This document shows positions 9,001 to 15,192 of a stretch of 15,813 nucleotides of DNA, in pieces. Numbering within the stretch: position 1 is the stretch's first letter; the number at the start of each line of letters is the position of its first letter. A model generated the notes under the pieces. The model was given only the letters and a program-made list of their open reading frames with translations. It made no database searches and had not been told where the DNA came from. The translations under genes were made by a program, and so were the position numbers. The DNA is from an uncultured Clostridia bacterium (GTDB lineage: Bacteria; Bacillota; Clostridia; UBA1381). Where the stretch lies: NCBI GenBank assembly GCA_905235885.1, contig CAJONM010000151.1, positions 1 to 15,813 of the forward strand, read 5' to 3'.

Positions 9001-9571
9001 TTCCTGTCGTGCCTCTTGCGGTTGCTCCGTCATTACATATTGCAATTACCGCCTGCTCGCCAGGCGTAACATATGATGTCAGATCAAAGCCCATTGCCGT
9101 AATGCCGGATTCGTAATACCCGACTTTCTCACCGTTACACCACACATACGCGGACTGACGGATACCCTCAAGCTCAAATATGAACTTGTCACCGACAGGA
9201 ACGGTTATTGTTTTTCTGTACAAAAGCACGCTTCTGTATCCGCCGCCCGAATCATAGTTCGCCGCGAAAAATGAGTTCGTTCCGCCGCCTATGCCATGCG
9301 GTATCGATACCGTCTCCCAATCGGAGTCGTCATAATCTACCTCATAAAATTTCTTTCCGTTTTTATCAGCCTTTGCCATTGCACTGTGGATCTCTACTGT
9401 TGTCTGTGTATCGTAGAATTTCCAGTCAAGATTCATATTGTATGTGACCGCTGCCGATGTCGGCGCGGTATATTTTTCGTCCGCACCGGTCCCGTCGGCA
9501 GAAACACAAATCGCTCCGAATGACTGAGCAAGCATCATCGCACAAACAACAGCTGAAATGATTTTCTTCAT
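6074..9571 (-). CDS. Secreted glycoside hydrolase family 2 protein
   Basis: This is a 1165-residue exported GH2 (beta-galactosidase/beta-glucuronidase superfamily) protein; the substrate is unknown. Residues 1-25 are a signal peptide. They are followed by the GH2 sugar-binding sandwich (about 45-250), the Ig-like domain (about 265-400, ending DTGFRKI), the TIM barrel (about 405-700, with NFIRWMHV at 457-464), DUF4982-like and further Ig-like domains (about 755-990), and a C-terminal segment (about 1055-1165) resembling the copper amine oxidase N-terminal 'stalk' domain found on clostridial surface proteins. The nucleophile is probably E599 in METEYA (E597 is adjacent). The acid/base motif, normally GNE, reads WETGNSP at 521-527, with Ser in place of Glu. 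Start: ATG 9571 has GGAGAG 9 nt upstream. The in-frame ATGs at 9580 and 9691 are rejected because one sits too close to the Shine-Dalgarno site and the other lies in the leader. It heads a two-gene operon and is divergent from the AraC gene. Fold call firm, activity uncertain. Confidence 0.93.
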   Translation of the reverse strand: MKKIISAVVCAMMLAQSFGAICVSADGTGADEKYTAPTSAAVTYNMNLDWKFYDTQTTVEIHSAMAKADKNGKKFYEVDYDDSDWETVSIPHGIGGGTNSFFAANYDSGGGYRSVLLYRKTITVPVGDKFIFELEGIRQSAYVWCNGEKVGYYESGITAMGFDLTSYVTPGEQAVIAICNDGATARGTTGRIPYETVPGEEWGSSYTPDNYKTRVGTGEPFVWNTMDFNEPQIGLVYNAYLHASGKVYQTRPLYNNLKTTGNYIYADNFDIKAKTATITVDAEVRNESGEGGSYVLEVAVVDGDGYLKYDFSSQETEVKAAADAGIKFETAVESNVYDEENIETPQGLTQLNTVDVTHITASYNASDMRFWTTDDPYLYTVYTILKDGNGNVVDVQKKDTGFRKISYNRSNGILINDKAVWMPGYAQRSTNEWAVIGVATDWLQDYDMALLKENNSNFIRWMHVAPKPAEVRSSDRYGVAVVCPAGDKEGTGLYGRNWSQRTEAMRDAMIYFRNSPSVVFWETGNSPVGSEANADDMKRIYDIVDPHGMRFIGARSTTSADQLDYQNNYAGTMYGGTTDKGAIAAMQKNDIYGPIMETEYARNEAPRRVWDSYSPPDFDYVNKYISKGGKSDKYDVWNETSEDNAINVLKEYNEYYSNRAGSGNSIYSAAAMMVWSDSNMHTRNTGTENCRTSGRVDPVRQTKESFYTTKAAQSSEPEIHIVGHWSYPELSDDTYNYYGTNQVAIDGSHSYELYDTTQKFKRDPLNKTVYVVGSAAVSKVMLYRVDGDTETLIGEDDAPSNSFIYQFDNVDITVGDGVVARAYNGRDELVATDEIARTYDAVSLRLTPHTAVKEDEDGVVMTDWRADGADIAYVDVEVIDKNGNVCALNYDKINFSYSGAGEYLGGYNSGSGAACYQNTEATRGLSNYFGGDKSGTSTIGKNYVYAENGTSRIFIRSTRDAGEFTLSASMDGIQPVTTTITSRAVPVSGGLSLQMASILAPGAKAAPITTNVPVMKPLMLRKGIISWANVRTVEVTDDTVYYTVTINGEPIQTSGKTYLGTMDTLFGPIVDILRAVNEAGDTSFEYVYDDTGSSTTLTVTQGNDVHVYIEGINQMYTNGVPDECVDYPRITNGVFIANIEKMLSALGISYSKNTANNTVNITVAQ

Positions 9572-9617
9572 TTTGTACATCTCTCCTTTCCGAAATATCT
9601 GCAAAAATATCCGCACC

Positions 9618-9632
9618 ATGCAATAATTGCAT
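9618..9632. promoter_or_regulatory. 15-bp palindrome in GH2 leader
   Basis: ATGCAAT-A-ATTGCAT is a perfect inverted repeat around one central base, located about 47-61 nt upstream of the GH2 start codon. It is a candidate protein-binding site, downstream of any likely GH2 promoter. Its short loop makes an RNA hairpin less likely. Confidence 0.5.
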
Positions 9633-9708
9633 TGTTTACGCGCTCTTAATAATGCAAATTTTGAGTTTGACGAATAATTTATGCAAAACATACAACTAAG
9701 TATTTAAA

Positions 9709-9719
9709 ATTGTATCATA
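9709..9719 (-). promoter_or_regulatory. Candidate -10 region for the GH2 operon
   Basis: Read on the - strand, TATGATACAAT contains two overlapping five-of-six matches to TATAAT (TATGAT and TACAAT). No good -35 box lies 16-18 bp upstream, which would suit an activator-dependent promoter. The transcript would carry a leader of about 130 nt. The call is weak in such AT-rich DNA. Confidence 0.3.
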
Positions 9720-9758
9720 TTTTGAATTTTTTGCATATTGTTTTAATTGCTAAAAATA

Positions 9759-9787
9759 TTGCAAATATTGCTTTTTTTTGATATAAT
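9759..9787 (+). promoter_or_regulatory. Sigma-A type promoter of the AraC gene
   Basis: TTGCAA (9759-9764) and a perfect TATAAT (9782-9787) are separated by 17 bp, placing the start of transcription near 9794. Two of the repeated ATTGC words overlap or abut the -35 element, so the regulator could repress its own gene by binding there (inference). Confidence 0.7.
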
Positions 9788-9816
9788 AGATATATAACCG
9801 TTACAGGAGGATGAAC

Positions 9817-10644
9817 ATGGCGAAAATATCTGTAAGACAGCCGCATTATATATACAGCTACGATCGGTTTAAGCCTGTCGATTTCTCATATCATATGCAC
9901 CAATATTACGAGATCTTATATTTCGTAAGCGGCAACGCAAAATATGTTATAGAAAACAAAGAATTTGATATGTCCGAGGGCGATATATTTATGACTCGCC
10001 CAAACGAGCTGCATACAATAATCTTTAACTCCGATTCGGTGTACGAGCGCCATTTTATTCAATTTGATTATGAATTTTTAAACGGTCTTTCTCAAACACT
10101 TTTTGCAAGCGCCGACAGAGCATTTTCATTTAATAAAGTGCCCGGCGCACAAGCAAGAAAATATGGAATTGACAAGCTATTTGAGGGTATAGCTCAATGT
10201 ATAAAGGAAAAAAAAGCCGAATGGGATCTTCTGACTAAGACTTTTATAGCTCAGATCGTGATTGCAATTTGCAACATACATAATATCAACGATAATTCAC
10301 AGCTATCATCACCAAGAACAGCAAAGATCAAGCAATATCTCAATGCTCATTTTACGGACGACTTTTCATTGCAATCGATTGCGGACAAGCTGTATATGAA
10401 TAAATACTATATGTGTCATATTTTCAAGCAGGAGGTCAACATAACGATCAAAGAATATATTGAGATGCTTAGGTTCGCATACGCGCAAAAGCTATACTAT
10501 GAAGGGAAAAAGCTGTCGGATATTGCTGTTATGTGTGGATACGGCGATTATCCCCTTTTTTATAAAAATTTCACGAAATACAGCGGCGGAGTTTCGCCAT
10601 CTGCATATTTCAAGCGAAACAATAAACGATCACCACTGAAATAG
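9817..10644 (+). CDS. AraC-family transcriptional regulator with cupin sensor domain
   Basis: This is a 275-residue cytoplasmic DNA-binding protein. The N-terminal part (about 15-85) is an AraC-type cupin with HMHQYYEILYFVSG and GDIFMTRPNELHTI, the usual ligand pocket for a sugar or related effector. The C-terminal part (about 165-267) holds the two helix-turn-helix motifs (SLQSIADKLYMNKYYMCHIFK, split here as SLQSIADKL then YMCHIFK) and the family signature around IAVMCGYGDYPLFYKNF. Start: AGGAGG at 9805-9810 directly abuts an ATG at 9811. The ATG at 9817 has ideal 6-nt spacing and is preferred. The gene is divergent from the GH2 operon across a motif-rich spacer, so it is very likely that operon's activator, as in many glycan-utilisation loci. 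The effector cannot be read from sequence. The stop codon lies inside the terminator hairpin that follows. Confidence 0.95.
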   Translation: MAKISVRQPHYIYSYDRFKPVDFSYHMHQYYEILYFVSGNAKYVIENKEFDMSEGDIFMTRPNELHTIIFNSDSVYERHFIQFDYEFLNGLSQTLFASADRAFSFNKVPGAQARKYGIDKLFEGIAQCIKEKKAEWDLLTKTFIAQIVIAICNIHNINDNSQLSSPRTAKIKQYLNAHFTDDFSLQSIADKLYMNKYYMCHIFKQEVNITIKEYIEMLRFAYAQKLYYEGKKLSDIAVMCGYGDYPLFYKNFTKYSGGVSPSAYFKRNNKRSPLK

Positions 10645-10657
10645 CGGTGACCGTTTT
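10621..10657. terminator. Terminator between AraC gene and mazF
   Basis: AAACGATCACC (10624-10634) pairs, with one A/C mismatch, with GGTGACCGTTT (10645-10655), followed on the + strand by a run of six T. The stop codon of the AraC gene (10642-10644) sits in the loop, so the left arm is coding sequence. On the - strand it lies 26 nt past the mazF stop and may also end that operon, though the T-rich tail there is weaker. Confidence 0.85.
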
Positions 10658-10682
10658 TTCTTATCCTTTGTGTATGTAATCG

Positions 10683-11033
10683 TCAAAACTGGACAAGTCC
10701 GAAGCTGACATACAGCGCCTTATCCACGCTTACCATCATTGGTGTGTCCAATTTTCCGATTCTTTCTCTTAATCTGCGTTTATCGAGTGTTCTTATCTGC
10801 TCCAATAGTATGACCGAATCCTTGCTCAATCCGAAGGTTTGCGCGCAAAGCTCGATATGCGTGGGCATCTTTGCCTTGTTAATGCGGCTGGTTATCGCTG
10901 CCGCAATAACGGTCGGGCTGTATTTATTGCCCACATCGTTCTGAATTATCAGAACTGGTCGCACTCCCCCCTGTTCGCTTCCGACGACCGGACTGAGATC
11001 GGCATAATAAATATCTCCTCGTTTTACTGTCAC
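10683..11033 (-). CDS. mazF: MazF/EndoA (PemK-family) mRNA interferase toxin
   Basis: MazF is the ribosome-independent endoribonuclease toxin of a type II toxin-antitoxin pair; it cleaves mRNA at short sites. At 116 residues it has the same length as Bacillus EndoA (NdoA) and follows it closely from memory: an MxVKRGDIYYADLSPV-type N-terminus, GSEQGGVRPVL, IQNDVGN, PTVIAAAIT, and DSVILLEQIRTLDK. The catalytic residues R25 (GGVRP) and T48 (AAIT) are present, so it should be active. The start is GTG at 11033, three bases after the stop of the small upstream gene, with GGAG inside that gene as the Shine-Dalgarno site. Tight spacing behind the antitoxin and alr matches the Firmicutes arrangement and implies coupled synthesis. 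The cleavage motif cannot be predicted safely. Confidence 0.97.
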   Translation of the reverse strand: MTVKRGDIYYADLSPVVGSEQGGVRPVLIIQNDVGNKYSPTVIAAAITSRINKAKMPTHIELCAQTFGLSKDSVILLEQIRTLDKRRLRERIGKLDTPMMVSVDKALYVSFGLVQF

Positions 11034-11036
11034 CCT

Positions 11037-11195
11037 TTATTCACACTCCGTCAGATTTTTCTCACAGATCCGCAATGCTTCATTGTCGGATCCCAATCCT
11101 TTATTTGCCTCCTCAAGATTTATTTCAGACATCGCCATATAGCCCTTTTTAAGCTCTTCTTTGATTTCCTCAAAATTCTTGCAGGTGTGTGACAA
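11037..11195 (-). CDS. Short putative antitoxin of the MazF pair, TTG start
   Basis: This is a 52-residue acidic protein encoded between alr and mazF. The frame opens after a TGA in the leader. The preferred start is TTG at 11195 with GGGAG nine bases upstream. The in-frame ATG at residue 20 is an alternative with a weaker site (AAGGG close by). The sequence is helical and charged, with EEIKEELKKGY near residues 9-19, AMSEINLEEA at 21-30 and a Cys/Glu-rich end EKNLTECE. It lacks a clear ribbon-helix-helix DNA-binding segment and is much shorter than Bacillus EndoAI (about 93 residues). From memory, short proteins with a GYxxMxxINLxxAE...EKLTECE pattern precede PemK/MazF genes in many Clostridia. 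Its position 3 nt before mazF supports an antitoxin role. That role is inference from context and remembered family resemblance. Confidence 0.75.
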   Translation of the reverse strand: MSHTCKNFEEIKEELKKGYMAMSEINLEEANKGLGSDNEALRICEKNLTECE

Positions 11196-11224
11196 AGCCT
11201 CCAGCTCCCTTCATAGGTTATTCT

Positions 11225-12385
11225 CTACAGCAGATAATCGAGCACCTTGACCGTCCTGCCGCCGCTATTATAGATACGCGGTATCCTGCGGCTTACCATG
11301 CAGGTGATCTCATAATTTATGGTGTTCATCCAATCTGCCATATCGTCAACAGTTACTGCGCCGTTTCCGAAAATCAGAGCCTCGTCACCTCTGCTGATAT
11401 TATTTCCCGAAGTGACATTTATCATACACTGATCCATACAAATTCTACCCACAACCGGGAACTTTTTTCCGCCAACGGCGATCTCTGCTTTATTTGCCAA
11501 AAGCCTTGAATATCCGTCCGCATAACCGATCGGGACTGTAGCTATCAGCTCCTCGCCGTCGGCTATGTATTCCTTACCGTAGCTTACGCCTCTTTTCGGC
11601 TCGATCTTCTTCACATACGCTATTACGGCTTTAAGTGACATGACATATTTAAGGTCCAGCTTGGATCTGTCGACCTCATCTGAAGGATACATTCCGTATA
11701 GTATTATGCCCGGTCGCACCATATCAAGATGGTATTCAGGATACATCATAATTCCGGCACTATTGCATATATGTCGCACAGCTATATTTACGCCGCGTTC
11801 ATCAAGCGCGCGACATATCCCCATAAACCGGTCAAATTGCAGCCTCGTATAGCTTTCGTCCGATTCGTCCGCTGTCGCAAAATGCGAAAATATCCCCTCT
11901 GTTTCAAGCATCGGCAAACGAGCCATGCGCTCTATATCGTTCACTGTCTCCGAATTATCGCCGTCCGTTACGACAAAGCCTATCCTTGACATACCCGTAT
12001 CAAGTTTGATATGTACCTTGACAGGCTTATTTAGTCTTACGGCAGTATCGGATAAAAATTTTGCGGAGTCGAATGTATACACGCTCGGTATAATATCGTT
12101 ATTTATAATATCCTCCGCCTCATCGTCCATGAACGAGCCTAAGATCATGATCGGCACATCTTTAAACTCACGCCTCAGCTCCATCGCCTCGCCAAGCGTT
12201 GCGACAGCCAATCTGTCCGCGCCGTTTCTGAGCAGTATTTTCGCGCATTCCTTTGCTCCGTGTCCGTACGCGTCAGCCTTGACAACTGCCATCACCATGG
12301 CGTTCGGGTCGGTAATGCGGCGTATGGCGCGCATATTAGACGCCAATGCGTCCAGATCTATTTCCACCCATGCTCTCTTTTCCAT
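11225..12385 (-). CDS. alr: Alanine racemase
   Basis: Alr is the PLP-dependent cytoplasmic enzyme that interconverts L- and D-alanine, supplying D-Ala for peptidoglycan. It has 386 residues, a normal length. Seen: the PLP lysine K36 in VVKADAYGHG; HIKLDTGMSRIG at 125-136; HICNSAG at 205-211; RPGIILYG at 224-231; the second catalytic residue Y269 in GVSYGKEY; PIGYADGYSR at 285-294; and GRICMDQ at 313-319. The start is ATG 12385 with an AAGGTGA site upstream. It lies 30 nt after nnr and 29 nt before the antitoxin, in one operon. The alr-antitoxin-mazF order is widely conserved in Firmicutes. No sign of decay. Confidence 0.98.
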   Translation of the reverse strand: MEKRAWVEIDLDALASNMRAIRRITDPNAMVMAVVKADAYGHGAKECAKILLRNGADRLAVATLGEAMELRREFKDVPIMILGSFMDDEAEDIINNDIIPSVYTFDSAKFLSDTAVRLNKPVKVHIKLDTGMSRIGFVVTDGDNSETVNDIERMARLPMLETEGIFSHFATADESDESYTRLQFDRFMGICRALDERGVNIAVRHICNSAGIMMYPEYHLDMVRPGIILYGMYPSDEVDRSKLDLKYVMSLKAVIAYVKKIEPKRGVSYGKEYIADGEELIATVPIGYADGYSRLLANKAEIAVGGKKFPVVGRICMDQCMINVTSGNNISRGDEALIFGNGAVTVDDMADWMNTINYEITCMVSRRIPRIYNSGGRTVKVLDYLL

Positions 12386-12415
12386 CTATGTCACCTTTAA
12401 GCCTCAATATCTATG

Positions 12416-13975
12416 TTAGCATAAAACATTTCTTTTGTACATATGTAATATACGGAAAAATGCTTCCGGCAGACAATCCAGAATGTTCGTGGCGTTCATC
12501 GACTCCATACCGTATTTCTCCGCCGCTATATCTCCTGCCGTACCGTGTATATACGCCGCCGCGGCTGTAGCCGCCGTGCATTCGATACCGCGAGCTGTAA
12601 GCGCCGAAACTATTCCGGCAAGCACATCACCGCTGCCGCCCGTTGCCATGCCCGCATTGCCTGTTATATTAATATATTGCGTAAGGCTCGGCGCTGTTAC
12701 AACAGTATGGCTGCCTTTAAGCAAAAGCACCGCCCCGTTCTCCTCCGCGAACTCACGAGAGACTTCAATGCGGTTCGATTGGATATATGATATATCAAGC
12801 TTTGTAAGACGCGCCATCTCAGCCGCATGCGGCGTGAATATGAGATCGCACGCACATTCGGACAAGATCGCCGTATCTTCGGACACCGCATTTATCGCAT
12901 CAGCATCGACAATGACGGGTACGCGGCTGTTTTTAAGCACATACCTCACGACCTCTGCCACATCCGACGACCTTCCAAGTCCGGGTCCTATCAAAACGGC
13001 GTCCGCCCTGTCAAGCTGCGCGGAAAGCTTTGATATGGCAGTCCTTGAGATATGCCCGTCCTTATCATCGAGCGGCAAAGTCATTACCTCGCTCGTTTTA
13101 GCCTCCAACGCCGTATTTACGGATCTGCAACAAGCAAGCGTTATAAGTCCGGCACCCGATGCCAGAGCCGCCTGTGCGGACATATACGCCGCGCCGCTCA
13201 TGCCCTCTGAGCCTGCGATTATAAGCAGCTTGCCGTAATCACCCTTATGAGAATTGCTGCTGCGCGGCTTTATAAGGCTTCGGACAAACTCTGCGTCCGT
13301 CACATTTATCTGTAAATTTTCATCATCTATTATATGCTGCGGTATCGATATGCCGTCCACGACCGTTTCACCGACAAAATCCGCGGCAGGATACATCAGC
13401 ATGCCTATCTTATATCCTGCAAATGTTACGGTCTTATCCGCGTTTACGCAAACACCGCATATTTCGCCGCTGTCGCTGTTTATGCCGCTGGGCACATCTA
13501 CGGACAATATATATTTGGCGTTTTCGTTTATCGCCTTTATCACATCATACGCCATACCGCGAACGGTTCCGGTTATCCCCGTTCCCAATATCGCGTCAAT
13601 AACTATATCGAAAGAGCGGATGATATAGTCCAGCCCCTCTGTGTCGGTTATCGCGTCAATATGGATGTTCATATTTTTTACGATATCAAAGTTTATCGCT
13701 GCATCGCCCTGAAACTCGCTGCCGTTTACAAGGAATATACTCACATCCACGCCCGAATTATATAAATGACGGGCAATAGCCAGTCCGTCGCCGCCGTTAT
13801 TGCCCTTTCCGCAGAACACCGCGACAGATTTCTTTTCGATGTCAAAATCCTTTTTAAGTTCATTTACGCACGCAATCGCGGCATTTTCCATAAGGATAAT
13901 GCTCGGCACCGCGCCTTTTTCTGTGGCGGCGCGGTCTATCTCACGCATCTGAAATGCATAGCACGCTTTATACAT
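12416..13975 (-). CDS. nnr: Bifunctional NAD(P)HX epimerase/dehydratase
   Basis: Nnr repairs hydrated NADH and NADPH. The N-terminal YjeF_N domain epimerises the R and S hydrates, and the C-terminal ribokinase-like YjeF_C domain dehydrates S-NAD(P)HX with ADP. At 519 residues it is the full fused form. Seen: CGKGNNGGDG at 55-64; DVPSGINSDSG at 160-170, in the epimerase half; SHKGDYGK at 242-249, which opens the second half; IGPGLGR at 329-335; TPHAAEMARL at 381-390; and NAGMATGGSGDVLAG at 440-454, with the catalytic Asp at D450. The start is ATG 13975 behind AAAGGTG. In related genomes it commonly lies between acpS and alr; acpS is absent here and a membrane protein gene precedes it instead. 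Confidence 0.97.
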   Translation of the reverse strand: MYKACYAFQMREIDRAATEKGAVPSIILMENAAIACVNELKKDFDIEKKSVAVFCGKGNNGGDGLAIARHLYNSGVDVSIFLVNGSEFQGDAAINFDIVKNMNIHIDAITDTEGLDYIIRSFDIVIDAILGTGITGTVRGMAYDVIKAINENAKYILSVDVPSGINSDSGEICGVCVNADKTVTFAGYKIGMLMYPAADFVGETVVDGISIPQHIIDDENLQINVTDAEFVRSLIKPRSSNSHKGDYGKLLIIAGSEGMSGAAYMSAQAALASGAGLITLACCRSVNTALEAKTSEVMTLPLDDKDGHISRTAISKLSAQLDRADAVLIGPGLGRSSDVAEVVRYVLKNSRVPVIVDADAINAVSEDTAILSECACDLIFTPHAAEMARLTKLDISYIQSNRIEVSREFAEENGAVLLLKGSHTVVTAPSLTQYINITGNAGMATGGSGDVLAGIVSALTARGIECTAATAAAAYIHGTAGDIAAEKYGMESMNATNILDCLPEAFFRILHMYKRNVLC

Positions 13976-13997
13976 ATTATCACACCTTTAAGAGATA

Positions 13998-14576
13998 TCA
14001 GTCTTGCTCCTTCGGTCTTTTGATCGCCTGAGGATTAAATTTCCACATTGCGTCTATCATTTTCTGTGTCGGCTGGAACAGAACGAGCATACGCTCATCC
14101 TCAACAGTACAGTCCATAAAATAAGTAAATCCGACACCGTTCATCGCGCTGTAATTGACTACCCTTACACCCGACGGCGGATTTTTGTAAACGGAGTTAT
14201 ATTGATCATCATCCGTTCTTGCCATAAGATTTATATTGTGTATGTCGATCGTTATAAGATGCTTTCTTCCCTTTTTTGCAAGCACCTTGTCGATATCAAG
14301 CTCATTGTTCGTCAAAATATACTCGTATTCTATATTGCAGAAATTCATAAGCAGATACGCGCCGTACCATGCTCCGGCAACAAGCAGCATACCTATGCCG
14401 AATACCATCGATCGCCATTCGTTTGCCGTTCCGCCCATCGACACCGCCGCCGCAAGCATCAAAAACAGAATCACAAGCGAAACGATAACAGCGCCTAAAA
14501 TAATAGCCGCAATTTTAAGCATGTCCGCCGTTGTCTTCTTTTTCTTTACAAGGTATTCCATAAATACATCGTTCAT
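13998..14576 (-). CDS. Conserved two-helix membrane protein, DUF6106-like
   Basis: This is a 192-residue protein of unknown function. Two hydrophobic helices (about 20-46 and 56-79) form a hairpin in the membrane. They are followed by a cytoplasmic-looking domain of about 110 residues beginning NIEYEYILTNNELDIDK, similar in style to bacterial PH-like domains attached to paired helices. From memory it resembles the clostridial DUF6106 family, but no search was possible. The start is ATG 14576 with AAGGAG 8-9 nt upstream. It sits 12 nt after rdgB and 22 nt before nnr, clearly within the operon. No signal peptide or catalytic motif is evident. Confidence 0.85.
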   Translation of the reverse strand: MNDVFMEYLVKKKKTTADMLKIAAIILGAVIVSLVILFLMLAAAVSMGGTANEWRSMVFGIGMLLVAGAWYGAYLLMNFCNIEYEYILTNNELDIDKVLAKKGRKHLITIDIHNINLMARTDDDQYNSVYKNPPSGVRVVNYSAMNGVGFTYFMDCTVEDERMLVLFQPTQKMIDAMWKFNPQAIKRPKEQD

Positions 14577-14588
14577 CGTTTTTTCTCC

Positions 14589-15173
14589 TTATATTGAATT
14601 TTCTAATTTATTGTACAGTGCCAACAGCGCCCGACTCCTGTGTGAAACGCTGTTTTTCTCCTCCATTGTCGCCTCTGCAAATGTCTTGCCCAGCTCATCG
14701 CTGAAAAATATCGGGTCATATCCGAACCCGTTCTCGCCGCGAGGCTCACTGAGTATCCTGCCGATGACTTCTCCCCTTGCGGTTATTTCCGTACCGTCGG
14801 GGAATATGAATGCCATAGAGGAAACGAATCTGGCGCGTCTGTTCTGCTCGCCGTCAAGCTCAGACAAAACCTTGTTTATCTTATCGCTGTCGGATGCGCC
14901 GTCTCCGGCATATCTTGCGCTGTATACGCCCGGCTTGCCGCCCAGAGCGTCTATACAAAGTCCCGAATCGTCGGATAAAACATAATCATCGCACAGCATC
15001 GCGACAGCTCTTGCCTTTATAAGCGCGTTCTTTTCAAATGTGTTTCCCGTCTCCTCAACATCAATATCGATCCCTGCTTCCGATTGCGTGATAACATCAA
15101 AGCCCAAAGGCGAAAAAATTTTATGGATCTCTCTTATCTTGTTTTTATTCTTGGTCGCTGCAATTATCTTCAT
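14589..15173 (-). CDS. rdgB: XTP/dITP diphosphatase (Ham1/RdgB)
   Basis: RdgB hydrolyses non-canonical purine triphosphates (ITP, dITP, XTP) to monophosphates, keeping them out of DNA and RNA. It has 194 residues, a standard length. Seen: AATKNKNK at the N-terminus; EETGNTFEKNA at 40-50; LSDDSGL at 66-72, with the metal-binding and catalytic Asp pair; GGKPGVYSARYAG at 78-90; GENGFGYDPIFF at 146-157; and SHRSRAL at 177-183. The frame is open further upstream to 15227, but that would overlap proA and lacks family sequence. ATG 15173 has GAGGAAAG just upstream and begins exactly at the conserved N-terminus. It is 19 nt from the proA stop and 12 nt from the next gene, so it is co-transcribed. Confidence 0.97.
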   Translation of the reverse strand: MKIIAATKNKNKIREIHKIFSPLGFDVITQSEAGIDIDVEETGNTFEKNALIKARAVAMLCDDYVLSDDSGLCIDALGGKPGVYSARYAGDGASDSDKINKVLSELDGEQNRRARFVSSMAFIFPDGTEITARGEVIGRILSEPRGENGFGYDPIFFSDELGKTFAEATMEEKNSVSHRSRALLALYNKLENSI

Positions 15174-15192
15174 ATCTTTCCTCTTTCCGATA

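Larger units (their letters stand above)
9572..9816. promoter_or_regulatory. Divergent control region between GH2 operon and AraC gene
   Basis: This is a 245-bp very AT-rich stretch with no gene. It is rich in TTGC/TGCA-type words: TGCAAT/ATTGCA at 9618-9632, ATGCAAA at about 9652 and 9681, TTGCAT at 9731, and ATTGC at 9746, 9758 and 9767. Such repeated words between a glycan-utilisation operon and its AraC-type regulator are plausible operator half-sites. That is an inference from position and repetition, and AT-rich base composition could produce some of them. Confidence 0.55.

Noticed and set aside
9500..9571. Lipoprotein signal on the GH2 protein
   Set aside because: The Cys residues in the signal region are not preceded by a lipobox pattern; a type I cleavage site after VSA fits better.
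9572..9691. N-terminal extension of the GH2 protein to an ATG at 9691
   Set aside because: It would place 40 residues before an obvious signal peptide and use leader DNA containing the palindrome. ATG 9571 has the better ribosome-binding site.
9811..9816. Upstream ATG for the AraC protein
   Set aside because: It directly abuts AGGAGG with no spacer, whereas ATG 9817 has normal spacing.
12435..13238. Open + strand frame of 267 codons opposite nnr
   Set aside because: nnr is intact with all motifs in the other strand; this frame is an antisense shadow with Ala/Ser/Pro-rich composition.
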